Shown: one piece after another, positions 1 through 11,449 of the stretch
Numbering within the stretch: the first letter of the stretch is position 1
How the letters are laid out: the number at the start of each line of letters is the position of its first letter
Assembly: GCA_022495995.1 (NCBI GenBank)
Contig: JAFEMH010002089.1
Coordinates: 1-64,000 of the forward strand
DNA from: Adenophora triphylla var. japonica
Lineage: Eukaryota > Streptophyta > Magnoliopsida > Asterales > Campanulaceae
Length of the DNA: 64,000 nucleotides
Direction: 5' to 3'
Notes under the pieces: generated by a model
What the model was told of the DNA's origin: nothing
The model's database searches: none
The model's input: only the letters and a program-made list of their open reading frames with translations
Made by a program: the position numbers and the translations under genes

Positions 1-1014
1 TAGCGCTTTCATTTCCTTGTCTTTCAGTGCTCCATGAACCGGGCCGAGATGAGGGTCTTGTGGCGGAACCATGGCATTCAAGCTAGTGGCTGCGAGCTAG
101 AGAGAAGGAGCTACCCTTTGGGAGCGGGCGCGGCGGAGAGGAACGGCCGATCCGGGGGCGTAGGTGGCTTGTCTGGTCTGGTGGAGTTCACCACAGGGAG
201 CATGGTAGGAGCTTGGGCGAAGGATAGAACCTTGCGGCTTCTTTGTTGATTTTCAGCTGGCAAAGTAGGTGGAGCAGCCCCGATGTAGCCGGATAACTTG
301 GATTTCAGTGGGGCCCGTAAGTAGGCTTGAGTGCGAGCTGTCCGGATTGTTGAATTGCATGGCTGCTGTGGTGAAGGTGTGTAACCGGGGGAATGCTGCG
401 GTCACTGGTGATTCGGATGACACCGGATGGAGGCTTGGTAACCCATAGAAGTCCCGAGTGAGGAATGGATTTGTGTGAGGAGCGGTGAACTAATGCATTA
501 CGAGGAGGGCTCCCGCGTGGCCCGAGAACCAAGTTGTGGCGGCATTCGAGCTGTAGGTATTCTTTGTGAAAGGTCCGGATTGATCGGTTCAGGCGAGGCG
601 GGATCCCGATTAGGCTGTGGCATTCGAGATAGCCCCAACCATGAGAAGACATTAGTGCTTGATTTTGCCCCAGCGATTTGTGCCGTCGAGCTGCGCATGG
701 ATCCGGTGGTACATGGTTGGGGAGGCTGGGTGACCCAAAAATCGAGAGCATGGGTTACGGTAGTGGCACCATAGGAGGTGGGTGGCGGCATCCTGGTGTA
801 GTCGGGCGGCGAGAGTGGGGTTGGCATCCTCGTCTTCTTCCACGGTGAAGGTGCCATGCTGGATTGAGGTGGCGGCCGGACCGTGACTCTTAATAGCCTC
901 CATAAGGCATTTGTTTAGTTGTGCTTCTGTCGTAACCTCATACGTTACGCTAAGCGATTCCCTTTGTTGCTCTGTACGAGGGTCCGGGAGGCGGAGTGAC
1001 GTTATCCCCATCAT
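1..1014 (-). pseudogene. gag 5' end of Tat A (partial, degraded)
   Basis: A minus-strand reading frame begins MMGITSLRLPDPRTEQQRES at 1014. Further on it has an EEDEDANPT segment that lines up with the IEDEDIPAP segment of the other Tat gag (start at 20473). Both follow a leader of about 1 kb after the PBS. The frame breaks near 650 and I could not follow one continuous frame to the window edge. Gag would form the virus-like particle of the retrotransposon. The match is weak at sequence level and rests mainly on position and the acidic motif. Confidence 0.5.
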
Positions 1015-2066
1015 TAGTGGGCCCCCGTCACTACGTCATAAGCCCTCGTATTCCACAGTATTTCGACCTCCCGGGGTGGGCGGCCCGGGCGAGGTCCTAT
1101 AGGGCAAGCGGGTCCCAGAGAAAAACGATCCTAAAAGTCGGCGGGTAATCGAGTCTTAACGAGCATTCGATGTAAATTAGGCATGGAATAATCATTAATC
1201 CTTGATGACTCGGTGTCAATCTTGGGAGTCGGTGTATAATTTGTGCCGGTCGAGCCGAAGTCAAGGCGCCGGTCAATATCTTGGTCAAAGTCTGCGGCGG
1301 AAAACCGGCAGAACTTCGACTGATTAGGGTCCCCGAAAGACATTGAGTCGGTATGCCGACAAAGGCTTGAAAGGAAAGGTCTATACACAGACAGGGCATG
1401 ACACAGACCAGACTAAAAACCAACCGGTTCTCGAACAAAGTGTGTCACGGACAAGTGCATGGTCGACACGAGGCTCCATGGGATGTTTGGGTAGTCCTGT
1501 GCTCATCCGAGAGGCGTAATAAGACCAAACGGACCGCGACAAGAATTTCCCCGGGTTAGGGACGTAGTGTGCAGTGTACGGTCACGTGCGCGTAGTGTGC
1601 AAGCAGTCTATATTCTTTTTCTGAGTAAAATAGAAATTTTTTTTATGTGTCTTAAAAATATGATGCATGATTTTTTTTTGAAAAATTTCTTTTTTTTTTT
1701 GAAAATCCTTTTTTTTTTGAATTTTTTTTTTTTGAAATTTAATGAACACATAAGCACGTAAGCACGAAAATTCCGATAGCTAGGGACATTATTCCGACAG
1801 TCAAAATTTTGACTTTCTCCGAGGCGGCCAAAACAACACGAAAATTGTGCAAAAATCAACACACACACAAAAATGATTTTCAAAGCCGGGACGGAAGCTT
1901 GACCCTCAAAAGCCTTTTTTTTTTGAAAACGGTGATACCGGTACGTGGGATTGTTAGACCACAATTTATCCCCGACTCGTGTTAGGAGGCGGTAACGGGA
2001 AGTTTAATGGTTTCCACCAATATACCAAATACCATTTTTTTTTTTAAAAAAAAAAAAAGCTCCTAT

Positions 2067-2084
2067 TCCCCAGCGGAGTCGCCA
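2067..2084 (-). other. Primer-binding site, tRNA-Arg type
   Basis: On the minus strand the sequence is TGGCGACTCCGCTGGGGA, one base away from the LTR end. This fits the tRNA-Arg-type primer site described for Tat/Ogre retrotransposons. It fixes the LTR boundary and the orientation of the element. Confidence 0.8.
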
Positions 2085-2085
2085 C

Positions 2086-3844
2086 TGTGATGATGTGTCG
2101 CCATTTCGCGGGAAAAAAATTCGATTTTTCGCGTTTCTTTGAAAAAAACCAAATAAAACCCGGGAAAAAGAACGGAGTCGCCACACCATTTTTGTTTTAA
2201 GGGCCAAAACTTTGAAAAATGCCCGAGATTAGGGATTTGGGTTCGGAGGTCATGTTACACGCCGGGAAGGACGTTAGTGTGCACCCGGAATGCCTCGTAA
2301 AACGAGTCTTCCAAGCTGAAAATCATTTGTGTGTGTGTGTGTGTATGTTTTGGCCAAAATAATTTGAAACTCAGAAAAGTAAAAATTGGGATATCTTTTT
2401 AAGACTTTAAACTGATCCCATGATTTTTTGGAAGATTTTTGGATTGAGATTTGGTACTCAAAAGACCTTTTGAAGTTGAGAGCCATTTCTGCCAGAATGA
2501 AAAAGGCAGTGGACCTTTGATTTTGAAATGGATTCAAAGGTCTTAAAACCTCATAATCTGGATAAACTCAGAGAATGAAAGTTGTTCCAGACACCTTAAA
2601 TAAGACTTGTACGAAGGAATTTTCCATTTTGGAGAAGATTTGAGGGGTCAAAACCTTCTGGAAATCTCAGATATGAGATCTAGATTTCCAGAAGCTGATG
2701 AACTAGCCTCTGAAAGAAAATTTGAAAAGAGGAGTTTTACTCACCCAAAAAATAAAGTAAAAATATTTCTGGAAATCTCTGGATGTTGGATACAAAAAGT
2801 GTTTTGTAGTCAACACCAAATTCCAAGTTCATCTGTGTCCAAAAATTAAGACAATGGACTGGGATCTTGGAAAATTGCTACTGGACAGCAACTTCTCAAG
2901 AAAGAAAATATGATTTTAAGGGGGGTTTTGCATCCATGCTTGTCCCCATTTCCCTAGGTTTTGGTTAGTGATCACTTGACATTTTAGTGGTGAATCAACT
3001 ATACCAAACCATCCTTGGGGTACATTAGGACTAAGCACTTCATTTGCTTGGGAAGGGGAATTTTATCCTTTGAAAATGAGATTTGATGCTTGAAAATGGT
3101 TTTTAGGGTTTTGAAAATGCTTTTGCAAGAAAACAAGAACACATTAAAGAAAATGTTGATCCTTGTAGAAGATCATCCATGGAGATGGACTTCCATGGTG
3201 ATCTTCTTGGATCTTAAGACAAAAAGAAGAATGAACTACATTTTGTAGTTTGAAGATGCATGCATGGATGAGAGATTTAGGGTAAGAAGAGGGAGGTTAT
3301 ACCTATCTTCCTTGAGTTTGTGTTTGAATGGGTTCAAGGCTTGAATGTGTTTAGGGTTTGAATTTGAGAGTGAGTGTGAGTTTGGAAAGATTCAAGAGAA
3401 AATGGTGACAATTCAAGTGAATTCTCACTGTTTTCTCTCTATATTTCGCCAGAGGTTCAGTGCAAATTGTGTTGTTGCTCCTTTATTTTTGTGACTGGAG
3501 GGCTCAATTTATAGCCCTCTGGAAATGACAGAGATGTCCGCGCGGATGGGATTGGTGGCGTGCACTGTTTATTAAATCTTTGCTTCGAGGCTTTGGACAA
3601 GAGGAATATTTCTTTTGAAAATTCAAATTAACAGCCAGTTTATGTTTCCAGCCATTTCTATTTTTGGTTTTCTTCCTTTGTTTTGCTTTTTAAGATTCTT
3701 TTTGAGGTTTAACCTTAAATAACAATGCCCATTTTACCCTCACTTTGTTAGAAAAGTTAGGAATGTTAGGAATTGTTAGAAATGTTATAACTTTCGTTAA
3801 TTTTCTAACGAAAATTCTAACAAGCTCAAATTGGAGCACTTACA
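2086..3844 (-). repeat. 5' LTR of Tat A
   Basis: Read on the plus strand this 1759-bp block starts TGTGATGATG and ends GCACTTACA, so it carries the TG...CA termini of an LTR. It has the same internal order as the LTRs of the second Tat element: a GAGTCGCCAC block, a GTTCGGAGGTC block, a GT microsatellite, then a TATA box near an AGCCCTCT stretch. Sequence identity to those LTRs is low outside these blocks. The partner LTR is not in the window, so divergence cannot be estimated. Confidence 0.75.
3506..3514 (-). promoter_or_regulatory. TATA box of Tat A LTR
   Basis: Minus-strand CTATAAATT inside the LTR, just before an AGCCCTC-type block that also follows the TATA box of the other Tat element. 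A single TCCGCGCGGA palindrome lies about 25 bp upstream (3537-3546). Confidence 0.55.
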
Positions 3845-3989
3845 ACACGGAACACCACATTGTATGGTGTGTCTGAGAGGAGGAATTGAAACTTGTAGGA
3901 CATGGTTCATTTGATGATGTGTCAAGTTGACTTTCCTATTACCTTTTGAGGATATGCATTAGAAATAATGCGATTATACTGAATTGTGT

Positions 3990-6310
3990 CCCTACTAAAT
4001 CGGTTCCTTAGTCCCCACATGAGATGTGGCATGGAAGAAAATTTAGTTTGTCTTTCATGAAGATTTGGGGTTGCAAAACTTATAAGAAGAGACTTGTCTC
4101 TGATAAGTTAGCACCAAATCTGACAAAGGTTATTTTCAGAAATTAATCTTACAACCGCAAAGAGAACTAAATGTTTGTTGCTCTGTACGATTCGTTTCTT
4201 GAGAAATAGTTTCTCAATAAAGAATCTAGTGGGAGTAAAATTAATCTTGGAGAAGTTCAAGAAATCGAAAATAATATGGAACCAAGAGTAGAGACGGAAC
4301 CAAGTTCACAAGGAGTTATGGAACCGGTTCAAGATGCACAAGTCCATCGTAGATCGGATAGGTTACAATCCGAATCCGAGAAATATTGATTCCTCGTATC
4401 GGAAAGTAATAAAGTGGAAGTCATTGAGAATGACGATCCTACTTCCGATCTTGAGGCGATGTCCATTCCTAATTTGGATAAATGGTTAAGAACCATGGAA
4501 TCCGAATTACAATCCATGTTTAATGATCAAGTTTGAAACTTGATTGAGCTACCTGAAAGTGTAAAAACTAAAGCATGCAAGTAGGTCTTCAAGACCGACA
4601 TGGATGGGAAGGTGTATACTTTCATGACTAAGGATTGTAGCAAAGGGATTTAGGCAAATTCATAGTATTGACTATGTTAAAACCTTTTTCGCCAGTTACA
4701 ATGCCAAAGTCTATTAGAATTTCAATTGCCATAATCGCATATTGTGACTGTGTGATGTGACAAATGGATGTCAAACGACTTTCTTTAAGTGGAAAGGTTA
4801 GTAAGGATGTGTATACTATACAACCCGAAGTTCTGTCGATCCGAGAAATTCTAATAAAGTATGCATGTTGCAAAGATCCATGAGATGGGTTGAAGCAAGC
4901 TTCAAGGAATTGGAATCTTCATTTTGATGAATCGATGTATACTTTCATGACTAAGGATTGTAGCAAAGGGATTTAGGCAAATTCATAGTATTGACTATGT
5001 TAAAACCTTTTTCGCCAGTTACAATGCCAAAGTCTATTAGAATTTCAATTGCCATAATCGCATATTGTGACTGTGTGATGTGACAAATGGATGTCAAATG
5101 AATTTCTTTAAGTGGAAAGGTTAGTAAGGATGTGTATAGTACACAACCCGAAGTTCTGTCGATTCGAGAAATTCTAATAAAGTATGCATGTTGCAAAGAT
5201 CCATGAGATGCGTTGAAGCAAGCTTTGAGAAATTGGAATCTTCATTTTGATGAATCGATCAAAGAGTTTGATTTCATCAAGTATGAAGATGAACCTTGTG
5301 TATGCATGAAATTCAGTGGGAGCATAGTATCATTTCTATTGTCTTATTACAATGATATCTTACTCATTGGAAAAACCGAAGTTCCGACACTTAAGACTGT
5401 CAAGTCTTAGTCAAGGAAAGGTTTCTCAATGAAAGATATGGGTGAAGCCGCTTACATCCTTGGCATCAAGATCTATAGAGATAGATCTAAAAGGGATAAA
5501 TTGGTTTGAGTCAAAATACTCACATTGACAAGGTTCTTAGAAGAGTCTAAGAAAGATAACTTGTCAATAGGCCATGGTATTTCTCTTAGCGATAATCATT
5601 GTCTTATGACAACTGATGAGCAAGAGGGAATGAATGAAGTTCCATATACTCCAGCATTTGGATCTGTCATGTATGCCATGACTTAATCTAGACCCGACGT
5701 CTCGTATGCTCTAAGCATGACGAATCGATACCAATCTGATCCTGTTGAGAACCATTGGATGGCAGTCAAGATGATCCTTAAGTACTTAAGAAGAACTAAC
5801 GATACGTTCTTCGTATTTGAAAGGTTGGAAGATAATCTTGTTGTAAGGGTTACATAGATATTAGCTTCCAAACTGACAAAGTTAATTTAAAATCGCAATT
5901 AGGATTTGTGTTTATGCTTATTGGAGGTGCGGTTTTGTTAGAAGAGTTCTAAGTAGAAAATCGTAGCCGATTCTACTACTAAGGCCGAACTTTAGCAACA
6001 TATGATGTGGCTAAAAGAGGCAGTTTGGATCAAAAGTTCATTAGTATTTTGGAAATGTTCCAAGTATCACTAATCGGTGAAACTTTTGTCGTGACAATTG
6101 TGGTGCCATTTGTGCAAAACAATGGAACCAAGGTCACAACGGTGATCCAAACACATACTTAGACGTTTTTCGAGGAATTCATAAAGAATGAGAACATGCA
6201 AATATCAACCGATGATGACATTAGGGATTCACTTACAAAGACTCTCGCACAGGCAGAAGCATGGTGGTCATGTTGGATCCATGAGTATTCGATACATAAA
6301 TGGAGCCTAG
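3990..6310 (+). pseudogene. copia pol remnant (integrase end, RT, RNase H)
   Basis: Conceptual translation in broken frames shows copia landmarks in the right order. These are an integrase C-terminal segment (MWHGRKFSLSFMKIWGC near 4026), the RT start (LIELPESVKT near 4540), MKDMGEAAYILGIKIYRDRS near 5430, RPDVSYALSM near 5690 with a KYLRRT helix about 80 bases later, and the [14 protein letters not shown] RNase H segment near 5930. Stops and frameshifts are frequent throughout, so it cannot be translated. A 323-bp internal tandem duplication (4613-5258) adds a further frame break. An intact element would encode a polyprotein copying its RNA into DNA. Confidence 0.85.
4613..5258 (+). repeat. 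323-bp tandem duplication inside copia RT
   Basis: 4613-4935 and 4936-5258 are two adjacent copies, both starting TGTATACTTTCATGAC and ending TTTTGATGAATCGA. By eye they differ at about ten positions. The length is not a multiple of three. Confidence 0.92.
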
Positions 6311-6324
6311 TGCAAGTGGGAGAC

Positions 6325-6666
6325 TGTTGGTGTAATGCCCTAGACTTTAGTTATGTTTAACTTAAAAAATCGTTATGTACCATCTTTATCATTTAAGTTT
6401 ATTATTTGATTATTATATATTTTGCATATTTATTGCAATAATCTCCGTCCCTAATTATTAAGAGAATAATTAGTATAATTGTCAATGGATAATCATATGA
6501 TGATTATATACATAGAGATGCACATTGAAATTATGGGTACTTGTTAGTGAACAAGTGACTGGACTTGACCCGTATGAGATTTATGTCATGGTCAAATGTC
6601 ATATTAAATCTCATATGGTCACTTCATCTAGTCCCTAGACCTGAGATTATCATGACCTTACATATG
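6325..6666 (+). repeat. 3' LTR of old copia, left part
   Basis: Starts TGTTGGTGTAATGCCC directly after a purine tract. It is cut at 6666 by insertion of Tat B; bases 6662-6666 (ATATG) are the target site copy. Confidence 0.8.
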
Positions 6667-7670
6667 TGAAATTACCCGGGATCCGGCTCGCGCGCGGATG
6701 GTGCCCCCGTGCATCTCGCGTTCCGTTCGCTGTTCGGGAATGTTCGCCCGGATCCGAGAGGCAGCACAATCGCGCCCCGGCATCTGGCTTATTCCGTCTT
6801 AGCGTTTTGCGAGGTTGGAGGTGTCTCGCTGTGTTTTGCTTTGTAGAGTCGCCACGCCGTTTTTATTAAGCCCAAAACATTGAAAAAGGGCATCAGTTTA
6901 AAGATAAATTTTAAACTGTTTTTGTGTGATGAGATTTTGAGTTCGGAGGTCAGATGACTCCCCGGGAAGAGAATATTAGAATATTAGAGCTCACCCGAGT
7001 AGCCTCAGTAAAAACGAGCCCTTTCTGGATACCCCTAATATCCTTTAAAAAGTTGTGTGTGTGTGTGTGTGCTTTTAAAAATGCATCTTTGTATCGGATG
7101 TCTACATTGTATTGAAATGTATTGAAATAGAATAGGAAGGAAGCCTTACCAATGTTGGTTCGTGTCCGTCTTCTCCGCAGGGAATAGTGTTTGAGGTCGG
7201 AGTAGCTGTTCAGGATTGCTTCGGGGATGCCGGTTGTCCGCGGACGGAGTTTCGGCGTGAGTGGAGGTTGTAGCCGGCTGCGTTTGGGCGAAGGTTCGGC
7301 GTGCGTGGGGATCGTCGGGACCACTCGGGCAGAGGTTCGGCGTGCGTTGTGGTGGCGAGAGTCACTCGGGCGGAGTTTCGGCGTGGTTTGGGATCGTCGG
7401 TTTGACTCGGAAAGAGCGGGACACCGGAAAGACCGAGCGAGGCCTCGGAGTACCACGAGGGCCTCAGAGTACCTCGAGAGTGCCTCGGGGCAGCGCGGGA
7501 GCGTCTCGGGAGCGCTCGGAGAGGCTTCGGAGCACCTCTAGGGGGCTCGGAAGGCCTCGGAAGGATCCGAAGGGGCCGGGAATGCCTCGAAAGGGCTTAG
7601 AAGGGGAGCCAGAAGGCTTAGGGAGGAAGAGAGAAGAGGGAGGTGTGAAAAAATGAGGAGGGGGAGCCCT

Positions 7671-7680
7671 CTATTTATAG
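7671..7680 (-). promoter_or_regulatory. TATA box, Tat B 3' LTR
   Basis: CTATAAATAG on the minus strand, 20 to 280 bp downstream (in element sense) of the palindrome cluster at 7701-7952. The identical box in the other LTR is at 22677-22686. Confidence 0.65.
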
Positions 7681-7700
7681 TCTCGAATTTGGTGCAAAGA

Positions 7701-7952
7701 GGTCCGTACGGACCTCCTTGGGTTATCCAGATTTTGGTTTTCCTCGATTTGAGGGAATATGCAATGATGGTGAATATTACGGAAATGATGATGTTCCACT
7801 TGCAAAGAGGTCCGTACGGACCATCTTGCATGCAAAGAGGTCCGTACGGACCAAGTCTGCATGGAAACCATCATTTCTCCCGGGATTTGAGGGAATATTG
7901 TGGACTTTAAGGGGATTCAGTAATTATGGAAACAAAGAGGTCCGTACGGACC
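7701..7952. promoter_or_regulatory. Palindrome cluster GGTCCGTACGGACC x4 (3' LTR)
   Basis: Perfect 14-bp palindromes at 7701-7714, 7809-7822, 7839-7852 and 7939-7952. Each is preceded by CAAAGA. They occupy the part of U3 just upstream of the TATA box and look like binding sites for a dimeric protein. No function is proven. Confidence 0.8.
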
Positions 7953-8424
7953 TATATTGCTTTCGGTTTCTGAAAAATTCCCGAAAGGTCCTTTGTCCTT
8001 TTATCCCGAGGAAGGCTCCTCCCTTGGTTTGGTTGGGGGTTTAAGAGGGTTTTGAGAGGGTTTTGAGTGAGAGGGGTCCCTGAGACTGCGTGGATGAGTC
8101 TGCGGTGTTTCCCGTGTGTTTGAAAGGGAGTGATCCGAGTTGGGGTACTTACAGAAGCCCCTCGGCAGCGTCACTTATGAAGGAAGTGGGGTCGCCAGAT
8201 AAGATAAGGGTCCTAATGCGGATCGCGTCTTTGGGAGAGGAAGTGGCCAGTGAGGGTCGAAGTGAGGACGTGGTGGCGTCCTTTTGGGTGACCGTTTAGG
8301 TCGATAATTTGGACCACTGTGATAGGATTCCTACGTATCCCTGGCGGGAATCAAGCACAGTCGTAGTTCGGGTGTGGGGTGAGTGTTTTGTGAATGCGGG
8401 CGTGGTGGTGCCCTGGAGTGTTGT

Positions 8425-9640
8425 GTGACCGCCGAGGTCGGTGGTGATAAGGACGTGGAGCGTCTGGGTGACCGTATAGGTCGGTGATAAGGACGTGGTG
8501 GCGTCTGGGTGGCCGTATAGGTCGGTGATAAGGACGTGGTGGCGTCTGGTGGCCGCATAGGTCGGGGATAAGAGCGTGGTGGCGTCAGGTGGCCGCATCG
8601 TCGGGGATAAGGACGTGGTGGCGTCAGGGGTAGCCGTATAGGTCGGTGATAAGGACGTGGTGGCGTCAGGGTGGCCGTATAGGTCGGTGATAGAAGGGCG
8701 TGGTGGCGTCAGGGGTAGCCGTATAGGTCGGTGATAGGCGTGGTGGCGTCAGGGTGGCCGTATAGGTCGGTGATAAGGAGCGTGGTGGCGTCTGGGTGGC
8801 CGTATAGGTCGGTGATAAGGACGTGGTGGCGTCACGGGGTGACCCGTATAGGTCGGTGATAAGGACGTGGTGGCGTCAGGGTGGCCGTATAGGTCGGTGA
8901 TAAGGAGCGTGGTGGCGTCTGCAGGTGGCCGTATAGGTCGGTGATAAGGAGCGTGGTGGCGTCGGGGTGACCGCATAGGTCGGTGATAAGGCGTGGTGGC
9001 GTCAGGTGGCCGTATAGGTCGGTGATAGAACGTGGTGGCGTCACGGGGTGGCCGTATAGGTCGGTGATAGAGGCGTGGTGGCGTCGGGGTGGCCGTATAG
9101 GTCGGTGATAAGAACGTGGTGGCGTCAGGGAGTGACCGTATAGGTCGGTGATAAGGACGTGGTGGCGTCGGGGTGACCCGTATAGGTCGGTGATAAGAGA
9201 CGTGGTGGCGTCTGGTGGCCGTATAGGTCGGTGATAAGGACGTGGTGGCGTCAGGGGTGGCCGCATGGAGTCGGTGATAAGGACGTGGTGGCGTCAGGGG
9301 TGGCCGTATAGGTCGGTGATAAGGGCGTGGTGGCGTCGGGGTGGCCGTATAGGTCGGTGATAAGGACGTGGTGGCGTCCGGGGTGGCCGTATAGGTCGGT
9401 GATAAGGACGTGGTGGCGTCAGGGGTGGCCCGTATAGGTCGGTGATAAGGAACGTGGTGGCGTCAGGGGGTGGCCAAGTATAGGTCGGTGATAAGGAACG
9501 TGGTGGCGTCGGGGTGGACCGTATAGGTCGGTGATAAGGACGTGGTGGCGTCGGGGTGGCCGTATAGGTCGGTGATAGAGCGTGGTGGCGTCGGGGTGGA
9601 CCGCATAGGTCGGTGTGAGGAGCGTGGTGGCGTCACTGGG
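8425..9640. repeat. Tandem array 1, about 41-bp unit, about 29 copies
   Basis: Units share the core GTATAGGTCGGTGATAAGG followed by CGTGGTGGCGTC. Unit length drifts by 1-5 bases, nearly always at two places (after GTC and before CGTGG). It sits 270 bp inside the 3' LTR of Tat B. Open frames through it are by-products of the repetition. Confidence 0.93.
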
Positions 9641-10264
9641 ATGGAAATTTTACGATTTTCCTAATCGGGTGGTTTAAGGCCTTAGGGCGAAGATAGTTGT
9701 GAGGACTCGAATCGTCTTACGATCGTCTTCTAGCCGCAGTGTGGAGCGTGGGCGCCTTGTGATTCGAGGCGTAGATGCCATTTGTGTTTTTGCATGTTGA
9801 TGTAGAAAGGTCGGACTTACGATGACTGCTTAGGTGCTTGAGGCTGGGTTAAGTAGAGCGAGATGATGGCCGATGATTGCTTCATCATTTGGCGTTTTGG
9901 GAGCGCCGTGCCTTGGGACTTGTACTCGGAGGTGTTGGCTCCTTCGCGTGCTTGTTTTGCCGTTGAGTGGGCAAGGATGATGGTCGGTCTTTGAGGATAT
10001 GCGATCTTGCATGACTTCCCTTTGACTTGTTGAGGGGAGGAGCTCGGGCTTACTTTGATGGCCGGTGCTTGCGTTGCCGTTGAGGTGGCGAAGATTCGGG
10101 CTTACATCGGCTGAGGTGCTTGAATGCAGGGATGCATGACCTTCAGTAGGGAGCCACTTTTACCATTGGGAAGAATGACTTGGACCTTCGGTGGTTGAGT
10201 TTTCGTTGAGCGTTTGGAAGGCATCTTGCGCCTTGATATTCGTCTTTGAAAAAGGTGTTGGCTC
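9641..10264. other. Spacer between the two arrays
   Basis: Contains degraded GCCGTTGAGTGGGC-type pieces of array 2 and no recognisable gene. Confidence 0.5.
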
Positions 10265-11240
10265 CTTCTTGAATTGCCGTTGAGCCGGGCGGTGGTTGGA
10301 TTGCCGTTGGAGTGGCGAGGACCGGTCTTACGTTGATGGCCGGTGGTTGAATTTACCCGTTGAAGTGACCACGAGGACCTGTCTTACGGCGACGGCCGGT
10401 GATTGAATTGCCGTTGAAGTGGCGAGACCGGTGCTACGTTGATGGCCGTGGTTGAATTGCCGTTGAAGTGGCGAGGACAGTCTTATGCGCGGCCGGGGGA
10501 TTGGTGCCGTTTGAAGTGGCGAGGTCCGGTCTTACGTTTGACGGCCGGTGGTTGATTCTGCGTTGAAGTAGGCGAGATTCGGGCTTCATGACCGCCAGGG
10601 GATTGAATTGCCGTTTGAAGTGGCGAGAGTCCGGTCTTACGTTTGGCCAAGGGGATTGAATTGCCGTTTGAAGTGGCGAGAGTCCGGTCTTACGTTTGAC
10701 GGCCGGTGGTTGAGTTGCCGTTGAAGTGGCGAGACCGGTCTTGCTTGACGGCCGTGCTTGAATTGCCGTTGAAGTGGCGAGGCCGGTCTTACGTTGATGG
10801 CCGTGGTTGAATTGCGTTGAAGTGGCGAGACCGGTCTTACGACGGCCGAGATTGAATTGCCGTTGAAGTGGCGAGACCGGTCTTACGTTGATGGCGAGGA
10901 TTGAGTTGCCGTTGAAGTGGCGAGGAGACCGGTCTTACGTTGATGGCCGGTGGTTGATTTGCCGTTGAAGTGGGCGGAAAGGTCCGGTCTTACGGCCCGG
11001 CACGGCCGATGCTTGAATTACCGGGTGAAGTGGCGAGACCGGTCTTACGTTGATGGCCGGTGCTTGAATTGCCCGTTGAAGTGGCGGGGCCGTGCTACGG
11101 CCCGGCGGCAGGGGGATTGAGATTTGCCGTTGAAGTGGCGAGACCGGTCTTACATTGACGGCCGGTGGTTGAATTGCCGTTGGAGTGGGCGAGGACCGGT
11201 CTTACATTGACGGCCGGTGGTTGAATTGCCGTTGGACCGG
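10265..11240. repeat. Tandem array 2, about 51-bp unit, 18-20 copies
   Basis: Units share TTGCCGTTGAAGTGGCGAG, then ACCGGTCTTACGTTGATGG. It is unrelated in sequence to array 1 and separated from it by about 600 bp (9640-10265), where degenerate pieces of the same unit already appear from about 9950. Confidence 0.9.
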
Positions 11241-11449
11241 TTTAGCCGAGGTGTTGCCAGTTCTTTGGCCTATTTTGACTTTGCTCTGGAGGTATGAGTT
11301 TATTGCTATTTTTTTGATTTAGCAATGTCATCATTTCTCCATTGTCTTTTACTGTGAGCCTTTTCGCTTTTGTCACGAGGTGTGGTTCTACGAGATCTTC
11401 CGGTGCTTCCCGTGGGATAGAGATCAGAGTACATTGCATTGCGTACCTG

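Larger units (their letters stand above)
1..3844 (-). mobile_element. Tat/Ogre-like gypsy retrotransposon, 5' portion (Tat A)
   Basis: Minus-strand element cut by the left window edge. Reading leftwards it has a 5' LTR (3844 to 2086), a primer-binding site directly beside it (2084 to 2067), a leader of about 1 kb and the start of gag (from 1014). The leader shares a conserved block (about 1060-1130) with the leader of the second Tat element (about 20690-20790), at a similar distance from the PBS. This makes the two elements related but different families. It lies inside an old copia pol region that resumes at 3845. The expected 5-bp target duplication would be ACACG at 3845-3849, but its partner is outside the window. 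Confidence 0.8.
6667..8153 (-). repeat. 3' LTR of Tat B
   Basis: 1487 bp, plus-strand start TGAAATTACC and end GGTACTTACA. It matches 21688-23163 along its whole length with many 1-2 base indels. It contains a GT microsatellite, a minus-strand TATA box (7671-7680) and four GGTCCGTACGGACC palindromes. Confidence 0.93.

Noticed and set aside
1608..1964. Lys/Phe-rich minus-strand open frame
   Set aside because: Falls in T-homopolymer runs of the Tat A leader; compositional.
8296..9266. Several minus-strand open frames with repeated RPPDATT/YHRPI peptides
   Set aside because: They exist only because the repeat unit lacks stops; they change frame with every unit indel and have no independent coding signal.
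8425..9640. Regularly repeated units resembling a CRISPR array
   Set aside because: Units are directly adjacent without unique spacers, and the region is inside a plant retrotransposon.
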